Assembly: GCA_046758905.1 (NCBI GenBank)
Contig: JBHIBC010000052.1
Coordinates: forward strand, 1 to 19,294
DNA: 19,294 bases
Direction: 5' to 3'
Source of the DNA: JBHIBC01 sp046758905
Lineage (GTDB): Bacteria > Acidobacteriota > Polarisedimenticolia > Gp22-AA2
The notes under the pieces are model-generated. The model did no database searches, was not told the DNA's origin, and worked only from the letters and a program-made list of their open reading frames with translations. Both the position numbers and the translations under genes were made by a program. Of the stretch, positions 7,963-14,485 are shown piece by piece (the first letter of the stretch is position 1; every line of letters starts with the position of its first letter).

Positions 7963-7985
7963 CGGGCCGTCACCCGTGGTATCAA
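7956..7985 (+). promoter_or_regulatory. Promoter for the ArsM-like/GTPase operon
   Basis: TTGAGA (7956-7961) and TATCAA (7980-7985) are 18 nt apart, and the -10 is preceded by TGG, an extended -10 element. An A-rich tract (7934-7942) upstream lies where an UP element would bind the alpha subunit. The same tract serves as the -10 region of the divergent MFS promoter, so the two promoters probably compete. The start point is near 7992, about 20 nt before the ATG. Confidence 0.45.
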
Positions 7986-8011
7986 CTCCCGCACACCGGA
8001 GGCCGCCGAGG

Positions 8012-9007
8012 ATGCCGACCCGAGCCGTGACCGAAGAGCTGAACAATTACCTGGACCGGGTGCGCGAGGTGTACGCGGAGGCCGCGGAGCGTCCCGACGA
8101 GGGACTGTGCTGCGTCGACGGCGCGCTGAGACGACTCCCGGGCCTCGTCATCCCCGAGCGGATGGTGGAGATGAACTACGGGTGCGGCTCGACCGTCGAG
8201 CCCGACGATCTCGCGGGCGACGAGCCCATCCTCTACATCGGCGTGGGCGGCGGGCTCGAGGCGCTGCAGCTGGCCTACTTCCGACGCCGCCCGGGCGGCG
8301 TCGTCGCCGCGGATCCGGTTCCCGAGATGCGCCGCGAGGCGGCCCGCAACCTGCAGGACGCGGCGCGCCTCAACGACTGGTTCCGTCCGGAGTTCGTCCG
8401 CATCGTCGAGGGCTCGGCCCACGAGCTACCGGTCCCCGACGGCTCGGTCGGGGTCGCCGCCCAGAACTGTCTGTTCAACGTCCTGGCGGCCGACGATCTG
8501 AGCGCCGCGCTCCGGGAGGTGCGGCGCGTCCTCACGCCCGACGGCCGCTTCGTGACCAGCGACCCGATCACGACGCGTCCCCTCCCCGAAGCCCTGCGGA
8601 AGAACCCCACGCTGCGGGCCCGCTGCGTCGCCGGCTGCGTGTCGTTCGAGCAGTACGTCGGCGCCCTCGCGAGTGCGGGGTTCGGGGAGGTGCAGATCCG
8701 GGCACGTCGGCCCTATCGGCTGCTGCTGCCGCGGGAGCACCCGGAACTGACGGACCCCATTCTCCTCGAGAGCGTGGACGCCGTGGCGCGACCGATCCTC
8801 CCCCGCGACGGCCGGCCGTTGATCTACACCGGCCGGACCGCGACCTACCTAGGGCCGGGGGAGACGGCTCGGGATGGTTCCGGCTTCCTGTTCCGGCGCG
8901 GCGTTCCGGCCAGCGTCTCGGACGCGACCGCGGAGCGCCTGGGTCGGAGGCCCGACTTCTTTCTGACCCCACCGACGTACAACGTTCGCTCCACCGGCTG
9001 CTGCTGA
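8012..9007 (+). CDS. ArsM-like arsenite S-adenosylmethionine methyltransferase family protein
   Basis: A cytoplasmic 331-residue protein. The N-terminal block CC (33-34) followed by MNYGCGS (54-60) is typical of ArsM and its relatives. A SAM-binding strand ILYIGVGGG (73-81) follows, with Asp101 at the end of the next strand and RRVLTPDGRF (171-180). ArsM enzymes hold As(III) with three cysteines; counterparts are visible at Cys58, Cys153 (QNCLFN) and Cys205/Cys209 (RCVAGC). The chain ends in GCC. These features point to methylation of arsenite or of another thiophilic metalloid. The SAM motif is unusual (IGVGGG where LDLGCG is typical) and the tail of about 90 residues is longer than a simple methyltransferase needs, so the exact substrate may differ. 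The start is ATG at 8012, with GGAGG 9 nt upstream; a GTG at 7976 lies ahead of the likely start point. Confidence 0.8.
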   Translation: MPTRAVTEELNNYLDRVREVYAEAAERPDEGLCCVDGALRRLPGLVIPERMVEMNYGCGSTVEPDDLAGDEPILYIGVGGGLEALQLAYFRRRPGGVVAADPVPEMRREAARNLQDAARLNDWFRPEFVRIVEGSAHELPVPDGSVGVAAQNCLFNVLAADDLSAALREVRRVLTPDGRFVTSDPITTRPLPEALRKNPTLRARCVAGCVSFEQYVGALASAGFGEVQIRARRPYRLLLPREHPELTDPILLESVDAVARPILPRDGRPLIYTGRTATYLGPGETARDGSGFLFRRGVPASVSDATAERLGRRPDFFLTPPTYNVRSTGCC

Positions 9008-9018
9008 GGATCGACCGC

Positions 9019-10128
9019 ATGGATCCGGCTCGTTTCATCTTGGTGGGAGGGTTTCTCGGGTCGGGCAAGACGACCGCCCTGCTCCGGCTCGCCCTGCACT
9101 TCACCAGGACGGGAATGCGCGCCGGGCTGATCACCAACGACCAGGCGGCCGACCTGGTCGATACCGGGACGCTCCGGGTGCGCGGCTTCCGGGTGGAGGA
9201 GGTGGCCGGCGGCTGCTTCTGCTGCCGGTTCGACGAGCTGGCGCGCGCCGTGGATCGGCTGCGGGAGACTGAGCGTCCTCAAGTGCTGCTCGGCGAGCCG
9301 GTGGGATCGTGCACCGATCTGGTCGCCACGGTCATCAACCCGATGAAGAGGATTTACGGCGCGGCCTATGCGGTCGCCCCTTATTCCGTGCTCGTCGATC
9401 CCGGGCGCGCCGAGCAGATGTTCCTGAGGCCGGGCTTCGGCGGCTTCTCCTCGAAGGTCGCGTACATCTTCCGCAAGCAGATCGAGGAGGCCGACGCCAT
9501 CGTCCTGAACAAGGTCGACCTGCTGAAGGGGGCGGGGGCCGGGGCGATCGAGGCCGCCCTGAGATCCGAGTTCCCCGACAAGCGGCTGCTCCGGGTCTCG
9601 GCCCTGACCGGCGAAGGATTCGGCGCCTGGCTTGAGCTGCTGGGTGCTCCGCCCGGATCCACACGCCGGACCATCGACCTCGACTACGATCTGTACGCCG
9701 AGGGCGAGGCCGAGCTTGGGTGGCTGAACGCGACCGCGTCGGTCGCGGGCGCGGACGGGTTCCGCGGCGACGACCTGGTGCTCGATCTCCTGTCGCACCT
9801 CGGCCGGGGCCTCGCATCCGAGGGCCTAGAGCCGGCGCACCTCAAGGTGCTGTTCGCGGACGAGGCCGGCGGCGCGGCCCTGGCCAGCCTAGTGAGGAGC
9901 GGCGAGGGGGGCAGGCTCTCGCGCTCGATCGGTCGCCCGAGCCGGGCCGGCACCCTCACGGTCAACGCCCGAGCCCACGCCGCACCCGCGACCCTGCGGA
10001 GGCGGGTCGAGGCGGCGCTCGGCGACATCGGCTCCCGCCACCCGGTCCTGATCCGTATCGACCGGCTCGCCGAATTCCGTCCGGCCCGCCCCGTGCCGGT
10101 CCACCGCGACACCCGCCCCGGCCCGTGA
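9019..10128 (+). CDS. CobW/P47K (COG0523) family GTPase, putative metallochaperone
   Basis: A 369-residue G3E-family GTPase. It shows the P-loop GGFLGSGKTT (10-19), ITNDQ (38-42), the metal-binding CxCC motif GGCFCC (64-69), the LGEPVGS segment with Glu93, and the guanine-specificity motif NKVD (164-167). COG0523 proteins deliver or insert metals such as Zn, Co or Ni, or act in cobalamin-related steps, with GTP hydrolysis. The C-terminal 150 residues do not look like the usual CobW C-terminal domain, which suggests a specialised subfamily. The ATG is at 9019, and its ribosome site TGAGGA includes the stop codon of the methyltransferase gene, so the two are translationally coupled. That coupling implies a shared task, perhaps supply of a metal or corrinoid cofactor to a methylation pathway; this is inference. 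Confidence 0.87.
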   Translation: MDPARFILVGGFLGSGKTTALLRLALHFTRTGMRAGLITNDQAADLVDTGTLRVRGFRVEEVAGGCFCCRFDELARAVDRLRETERPQVLLGEPVGSCTDLVATVINPMKRIYGAAYAVAPYSVLVDPGRAEQMFLRPGFGGFSSKVAYIFRKQIEEADAIVLNKVDLLKGAGAGAIEAALRSEFPDKRLLRVSALTGEGFGAWLELLGAPPGSTRRTIDLDYDLYAEGEAELGWLNATASVAGADGFRGDDLVLDLLSHLGRGLASEGLEPAHLKVLFADEAGGAALASLVRSGEGGRLSRSIGRPSRAGTLTVNARAHAAPATLRRRVEAALGDIGSRHPVLIRIDRLAEFRPARPVPVHRDTRPGP

Positions 10129-10141
10129 GGCCCGCCCGGCC

Positions 10142-11266
10142 TTAGTCCCGAGAGCGGTCGCCCCGGCCCGGCAGCTCATCCGCGGGTCGGACCTCGCTCG
10201 CGGGATGGAACGCCGCCCAGGCGAACCAGTAAGCGGGGACCGACGGGACGGGCTCGAGCGAGGTCCCCGCCAGCGGCCCCTCGACCGCCTCGCCCCGCAC
10301 CAGGTCCCAGAGGCTGCCGGTCCCCTCGTCCCGGTAGAGGCCTTCCCCATCCGGCCGAGGGTCGAAAAGGTGCTCGCGGCCGTCGACGGCCCGCCTGAAG
10401 ATGCGCGCGGCGCCGCCCGCTCCCTCGACCACCACCACGATGGGGACACCGCCGATCAGGTCGTTCCGGACGCCGGCCCGGTCGCGCAGGTAGGCGACGG
10501 CGCCATGATCCCCCACGACGCCCGGCGCCACGCCCAGGACGCGCGTCTTCCCCGGCAGCCGACCGTCGGGGTTGCGCGTGCCGAAGATGCCCATGGTGTC
10601 GGGGTCGGCGTGATAGTCGCGGTAATCTTCCGACTCCCCGAGATCCGGGTCCCTCACGAGGGCCAGCGTGTCGGGATGCTCCTCCCTCCACCGGCTCCAG
10701 GTGGTCACGACCGAGGGAACGTGCTCCAGCCGCTTTCCCTCCATCGGGCCGCGCACCGCCTCACCGGTCACCTGCGTCCACAGGGACCCGGTCTCCCGGT
10801 CGTGCATGATCAGGGCGTCCTTCCAGAGCGATCCGGAGACCCCTAGGGTTACCGTCCGATCCGCGGTCCGGCGGGCGTACACGACGCCCGTGGCGGCGAG
10901 CGGTCACCAGGTTGCGGCGATCGGCAGGTCGCCGAGCGTGTCGTTGACGATCTCGTGATGGTCGAGCAGCCACAGCGAGTAGGCCTTTGCGACGCGGCCG
11001 TCGAACACGCCTAGGACGGGCTCCCCGTCCTTCATGAACGTCGCCCGGTCGGCGGGCACGAACTGCGGGTCGTCGATCGACGGGATCTCGTCCGGCTCCA
11101 GCACCTTGTAGAGCGGCGAGCCGCGCAGGTCCTCGGTGGGGATGTCGGCCACATTCCGCCGCGAGGACGACCCGCACGCGAGGACGAGGCCCGCCGCGAG
11201 GAGGACGCCCACGGCCCGGCTCGGGGGTCCATCGCGTCCGCCGATCACTCGCCCCCTCCGTCCCAT
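10142..11266 (-). CDS. DUF3179 lipoprotein, probable selenoprotein (in-frame TGA at 10904-10906)
   Basis: The reading frame runs from ATG 11266 (GGGAGG 5-6 nt upstream) to a TAA at 10142, interrupted only by one TGA at codon 121. Read through, it gives 374 residues. Residues 15-31 are a lipoprotein signal with lipobox VLAC and Cys31 as the lipidated residue. DUF3179 sequence then runs on both sides of the TGA: IPSIDDPQFVPA (61-72), EPVLGV, AYSLWLLDHHEIVND (95-109), LPIAATW, the TGA, PLAATGVVYARR, GVSGSLWKDALIMHD, TGSLWTQ, TTWSRW, HPDT. The family has TxCPL here, so the TGA stands exactly at the conserved Cys. A selenocysteine codon explains this best; a recent nonsense mutation or base-call error (TGC to TGA) is the alternative. 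An annotator ignoring Sec would report two pieces, 10904-11266 and 10142-10882. The function of DUF3179 is unknown. Confidence 0.75.
10872..10890 (-). promoter_or_regulatory. SECIS-like hairpin downstream of the in-frame TGA
   Basis: In the mRNA sense the sequence CGGGCGU (10884-10890) pairs perfectly with ACGCCCG (10872-10878) around the five-base loop CGUGU (10879-10883). The loop begins 20 nt after the UGA, and its second base is G, which is what bacterial SECIS models require for SelB recognition. In GC-rich DNA a 7-bp hairpin can arise by chance, so this supports but does not prove recoding. Confidence 0.5.
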
Positions 11267-11339
11267 CCGCGCCTCCCGGCCGGGGGTACCGCCCGGCCTG
11301 ATGCGGGGCCATCACTCTAGCACGATCCCTGCGCCCGGG

Positions 11340-11368
11340 TTGCCCGCACCGCTTCCATCGCCTACGAT
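11340..11368 (+). promoter_or_regulatory. Sigma70-like promoter for the second M23 peptidase gene
   Basis: TTGCCC (11340-11345) and TACGAT (11363-11368) are exactly 17 nt apart, about 40 nt upstream of the ATG at 11409. The predicted leader is about 34 nt and carries GGAGG. The divergent DUF3179 gene has no equally clear promoter in the same gap. Confidence 0.42.
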
Positions 11369-11408
11369 TCCTGGGACGGGCCTGGCGGGCCCGGGGAGGC
11401 GGAGGCCA

Positions 11409-12242
11409 ATGCTGGCGGGCGCGACCATCCTGGCGGCGCTCAGCATCGCCGTTCAGGTCGAGCCGGAGCGACTGGCGCCGGGCGAGCCGCTGCGGGTCAT
11501 CGTGGACGGAGCGGGCCTCGCGGCGAGGCCCTCCGGCCGCTTCCTCGGGCGGCCGCTGACCTTTCTCGCCGCGCCGAACGGGCCCCGCTGGGTGGCGTTC
11601 GCCGGAGCCGACCTGACCGTCGAGCCGGGGATCCGCCGGCTCGAGGTGGAGGCGAAGGGGGTGGACGGACGGCTGCGCAAGCGCTCGATCGATCTGAGGG
11701 TCGAGCCGAGGGAGTACCCCACCGAGCGCCTGACCGTGGAGCACGATTATGTCGAGCCGCCGCCCGAGCTCGCGGAGCGCATCGGGCGGGAGACCGCCGC
11801 GCTGAAGGCGCTCTGGAAGCGCTCGACTCCGCGGACCCTCTTCGACGGCAGGGTCAAGCGACCGCTCGGAGGGATCGACGGACGGAACTTCGGGCGCCGC
11901 CGGATCTTCAACGGACAGCCGCGCAGTCCGCACTCGGGCACCGACCTGTCGGCCCCGGCCGGGACGCCGGTGGGCTCGGCGGCGAGCGGACGCGTGGTCC
12001 TGGCCGAGGAGCACTACTTCTCTGGCAAGCTGGTGGTGGTCGACCACGGCGGGGGCGTCTACACCATCTACGCCCACCTGTCCAGCATCGACGTGGCGCA
12101 GGGGGATCTCGTGAAGGCCGGGAGCCCGATCGGACGGGTGGGCGACACGGGGCGGGTCACCGGACCCCATCTCCACTGGGGGGCCCGGGTCGGGGGTGCG
12201 CGGGTCAACCCGTCATCGCTGCTGGAGCTTCTGCGCTTCTGA
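11409..12242 (+). CDS. M23 (LytM-type) metallopeptidase
   Basis: A 277-residue secreted or periplasmic peptidoglycan endopeptidase. A short hydrophobic N-terminus (residues 2-16) can act as signal peptide or anchor. Residues 17-100 form a beta-rich Ig-like region ending in RSIDLRVEP, followed by a charged helical linker (about 115-140). The catalytic domain (155-277) has HSGTD with zinc ligands His175 and Asp179, YAHLSS with His223, and GPHLHW with His254 and His256. The extended N-terminal domain plus C-terminal LytM domain is the layout of the common exported M23 family with a post-translational sorting-like beta domain. The start is ATG at 11409, chosen because GGAGG lies 4 nt upstream; the upstream open frame to 11136 is antisense to the DUF3179 gene. 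Its 3' end overlaps the convergent amidotransferase gene by 30 bp. Confidence 0.9.
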   Translation: MLAGATILAALSIAVQVEPERLAPGEPLRVIVDGAGLAARPSGRFLGRPLTFLAAPNGPRWVAFAGADLTVEPGIRRLEVEAKGVDGRLRKRSIDLRVEPREYPTERLTVEHDYVEPPPELAERIGRETAALKALWKRSTPRTLFDGRVKRPLGGIDGRNFGRRRIFNGQPRSPHSGTDLSAPAGTPVGSAASGRVVLAEEHYFSGKLVVVDHGGGVYTIYAHLSSIDVAQGDLVKAGSPIGRVGDTGRVTGPHLHWGARVGGARVNPSSLLELLRF

Positions 12243-12995
12243 GACGAAGTGCCGGACCCAGTTCTCGAGGATGCGTCGGCCGTCCTGCGAGTCGCGGACC
12301 CGGGCCTCGATGCGGTCGACGGCCCGTCCCGCGGCCGCCTCGTCCGGCGCTCCCCGCCGCAGCGCCTCCTCCTTGAGGCGTGCCCGCCTGAGCTGCACCA
12401 GGAGCCGGATGATCCCGGCGTCCGCCTCGGGGTGAAACTGCACCGCCCGCAGTCGTCGGCCGACCCCGAAGGCCTGCACCCGCGAGTTCCGGTTGGCCGC
12501 GAGCAGGATCGCGCCCCGGGGCAGGCCGACGATCCGATCCTCGTGGGTGGCCTGAACCTGGAGCCGGTCCGGCAGCCCGTCGAACAGGGGATCGTCCCTC
12601 CCCTCGCCGCTCAGATCGACCCGGACCGTCCCGATCTCCCATCCCCGGGCGCTCCTCTCCACCCGTCCCCCCAGGGCGGCGGCCGCCAGCTGTGCGCCCA
12701 AACAGACCGCCAGGATCGGGGGGCCGTCGTCCTCGCTCCGCACCAGCAGCTCGCCGAGCGGCCTCAGCCAGTCCTCCGGCCGGAGGACGGATGAGGCCGC
12801 GCCGGTCACCAGGATCCCGTGCTGCCCGCGCAGCTCGCCAACCCCATCGTCCGGCAGGTGGCGGACCGAGAAGCGGCAGCCGAGGGCCGTCATCCGGTCG
12901 GTGAACCATCGGTCGTAGTCACCGTAACGACGGATCACCTCCGGCGCGGTGTGGCCGGTGCGCAGGATGAGCAGCCTGGTGTCCCGGCGGGCCAT
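12213..12995 (-). CDS. Class I glutamine amidotransferase (GMP synthase GATase-like)
   Basis: A 260-residue stand-alone GATase1 domain. It carries the nucleophile elbow AVCLGAQ with Cys98 and the catalytic pair in QFHPE, His188 and Glu190. The oxyanion strand GILVTGAASSV (60-70) and the HEDRIVGLP segment (151-159) match GuaA-type amidotransferases and the gamma-glutamyl peptide hydrolases related to PuuD/GGH. Such proteins hydrolyse glutamine or gamma-glutamyl compounds in the cytoplasm. No synthetase partner is nearby, so the acceptor is unknown. The last 50 residues form a basic helical tail. The start is ATG at 12995, immediately before the first strand (TRLLILRTG). No ribosome site precedes it, and the putative promoter sits so close that the mRNA may be leaderless. 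Confidence 0.88.
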   Translation of the reverse strand: MARRDTRLLILRTGHTAPEVIRRYGDYDRWFTDRMTALGCRFSVRHLPDDGVGELRGQHGILVTGAASSVLRPEDWLRPLGELLVRSEDDGPPILAVCLGAQLAAAALGGRVERSARGWEIGTVRVDLSGEGRDDPLFDGLPDRLQVQATHEDRIVGLPRGAILLAANRNSRVQAFGVGRRLRAVQFHPEADAGIIRLLVQLRRARLKEEALRRGAPDEAAAGRAVDRIEARVRDSQDGRRILENWVRHFVSEAQKLQQR

Positions 12996-13002
12996 GGCGT
13001 GG

Positions 13003-13031
13003 ATGCTACCCGCGGCGCGGGGCCGCCGCAA
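13003..13031 (-). promoter_or_regulatory. Promoter for the amidotransferase gene, possible leaderless start
   Basis: On the minus strand TTGCGG (13026-13031) and TAGCAT (13003-13008) are 17 nt apart. The -10 box ends only 7 nt before the ATG at 12995, so transcription should begin at or one base before the initiation codon. Confidence 0.4.
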
Positions 13032-13077
13032 CCGCCCGCCCGCGAGAAACCCCCCGCCCGGCGGCGGGGAGCGGAGA

Positions 13078-13083
13078 TACAAT
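13078..13083 (+). promoter_or_regulatory. -10-like box upstream of the first SpoIIE phosphatase gene
   Basis: TACAAT stands out in GC-rich surroundings, 55 nt upstream of the ATG at 13139. No -35 match is seen at the usual spacing. An identical hexamer (16128-16133) precedes the FHA-GAF-SpoIIE gene, also without a clear -35, so the two may share an alternative factor or activator. Confidence 0.3.
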
Positions 13084-13138
13084 CGCCTCCTGGCCCCCGT
13101 ACTCTCCCGGCCTATTTCCGGAGACGGCGGACATTCGG

Positions 13139-14275
13139 ATGCGAGCCGGCGACACCGACGGCGCTGCAGCACGGCATCGGCTTCGGGACGTCCTCTTCAA
13201 GGACGTGCGGCCCGGGGACATCCCGCGCGCCTTCAGCCGGGACCTCAAGGAGATCTACCGTTTCTATCTGGACGAGGAGGCGCGGGCCCGGTTGGCGGCC
13301 ATGGGGCGCGCGCGGCGGGCGATCAAGATCCTGGCCTGGATTCTCAAGAGCCTTCTCTTGCGGCTCTCGCCCGTCCGTCGCCTGATGCTCGTCGCGGCGC
13401 TGCTGATGTTCCTGCTCCCGTCAGTCACTATCGGCACGGGGGAGGTCAGCCTGTCGCTGCCCGACCTGAACGCCTGGGGCTTCCTGCTGCTGCTCTTGGT
13501 CCTGATGCTCGAGCTGAAGGACAAGCTCTTGGCTCGCGATGAGATCGTGGTGGCCCGTCGGGTGCAGCGGGCGCTGCTGCCGCGCGGTCATCCCGCGGTC
13601 CGCGGGTGGGCGCTCTGGAGCCACACGCGGCCGGCCAATGTCGTCGGCGGCGATCTCGTGGACTACATCGCTCTAGAACGCAATTCCGTGGGCGTGGCCC
13701 TCGGGGACGTGGCGGGGAAGGGTCTCGGCGCGGCGCTGCTGATGGCCAAGCTGCAGGCGACGCTCAGGGCGCTGGCCCCTGCCCGGGAGTCCCTCGTCGA
13801 TCTCGGCCGGAGCCTTAACGATATCCTCCACCGGGACGGTCTCGATAACCGTTACGCCACCCTGTTCTACCTCCGGATCGACGCGGACGAGGGGCGCGTG
13901 CGCTACCTGAACGCCGGCCACAATCCGCCGATCGTCGTGGGGGCGCACGGTCTTCAGGAGCTGCCCGCGTCCTCCCGCCCGCTGGGGATGCTGCCCGGAC
14001 AGGAGTATGGGGAGGGCCGGGTCGAGCTCGAGCCCGGCGACCTCCTGGTCGCCTACTCGGACGGCGTGGTCGAGGCCCGCGGCCCCGACAGGGAGGAGTT
14101 CGGGGCGGAGAGGCTTCGCGCTCTGCTGCCCCGGCTCCGCGGGCTGAGCGTCGGGAAGGCCGGGGCGCTCCTGCTCGAGGAGATCGACCGCTACCTCGCG
14201 GGCGAGCGGCCGGGAGACGATCTGTCACTGATCCTGGCCCTGAGAGGGGGTCCCTCCGCGCCGGAAGCGGCCTAG
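13139..14275 (+). CDS. Membrane-anchored SpoIIE/RsbU-type PP2C phosphatase
   Basis: A 378-residue protein. A cytoplasmic N-terminal region (1-60) is followed by two hydrophobic segments (about 81-98 and 112-126). A short linker with the coil-like ELKDKLLARDEIVVARRVQRALLP (124-148) is the usual entry into a SpoIIE domain, which runs from about 155 to 370. Metal-binding acidic residues are present: GGDLVDY (Asp172), GDVAGKG (Asp190), YSDGV (Asp308) and GDDLSLI near the end. NAGHNPP (258-264) is also typical. These phosphatases remove phosphate from anti-anti-sigma (STAS) or similar partners in response to a signal; no sensor domain other than the membrane part is seen. The start is ATG at 13139, with only a distant GGAG upstream. 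It shares much of its catalytic core with the phosphatase at 16229. Confidence 0.88.
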   Translation: MRAGDTDGAAARHRLRDVLFKDVRPGDIPRAFSRDLKEIYRFYLDEEARARLAAMGRARRAIKILAWILKSLLLRLSPVRRLMLVAALLMFLLPSVTIGTGEVSLSLPDLNAWGFLLLLLVLMLELKDKLLARDEIVVARRVQRALLPRGHPAVRGWALWSHTRPANVVGGDLVDYIALERNSVGVALGDVAGKGLGAALLMAKLQATLRALAPARESLVDLGRSLNDILHRDGLDNRYATLFYLRIDADEGRVRYLNAGHNPPIVVGAHGLQELPASSRPLGMLPGQEYGEGRVELEPGDLLVAYSDGVVEARGPDREEFGAERLRALLPRLRGLSVGKAGALLLEEIDRYLAGERPGDDLSLILALRGGPSAPEAA

Positions 14276-14293
14276 CAGGCCGGGAGGGCCGAG

Positions 14294-14476
14294 ATGCTGC
14301 CGCACCTCGCCGAACCGATCAACCCCCTCGACGCTCCGGAGGAAGGGCGCAGCGCGCGCAAGAGGATCATCCGAGGGGCGGTGGCGATGGGGCGATTCGA
14401 CTCGACCGCCGTGAAGGGCATCGCCGAGGCCGTCGGGGCGGCCTCGCCCCGCGCCATGGGGGAGGCGGCCCGCTAG
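14294..14476 (+). CDS. Hypothetical 60-residue protein
   Basis: A short ORF with an excellent ribosome site (GGGAGG 6 nt before the ATG) and the high-GC third-position pattern of its neighbours. It begins 18 bp after the SpoIIE gene and ends 9 bp before the next start, so it is probably the second gene of the operon. The product is mixed: a proline-rich acidic N-terminus (PINPLDAPEEG), a basic stretch (RSARKR), then an alanine/glycine-rich helix-prone end. There is no membrane segment, cysteine or motif I recognise. It could be a regulator or substrate of the flanking phosphatases, such as a small phosphorylated partner, but nothing in the sequence shows it. Confidence 0.55.
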   Translation: MLPHLAEPINPLDAPEEGRSARKRIIRGAVAMGRFDSTAVKGIAEAVGAASPRAMGEAAR

Positions 14477-14485
14477 CCGCCCGCC

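Noticed and set aside
6520..8046. A 508-residue minus-strand ORF
   Set aside because: It is a frame shadow of the MFS gene, which shows membrane helices and motif A in the correct frame.
9005..9007. TGA after the terminal GCC of the ArsM-like protein as a second selenocysteine codon
   Set aside because: The frame beyond it runs out of phase into the GTPase gene without family-like sequence, and the TGA overlaps the next gene's ribosome site, so it is an ordinary stop.
10128..10144. A bidirectional terminator between the GTPase and DUF3179 genes
   Set aside because: The AGGCC/GGCCT repeat is only 5 bp with no T-tract, too weak to claim.
10904..11266. A separate 120-residue lipoprotein gene ending at the TGA
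   Set aside because: It is in the same frame as the ORF starting at 10882, and DUF3179 family sequence continues across the TGA, so it is the N-terminal part of one gene.
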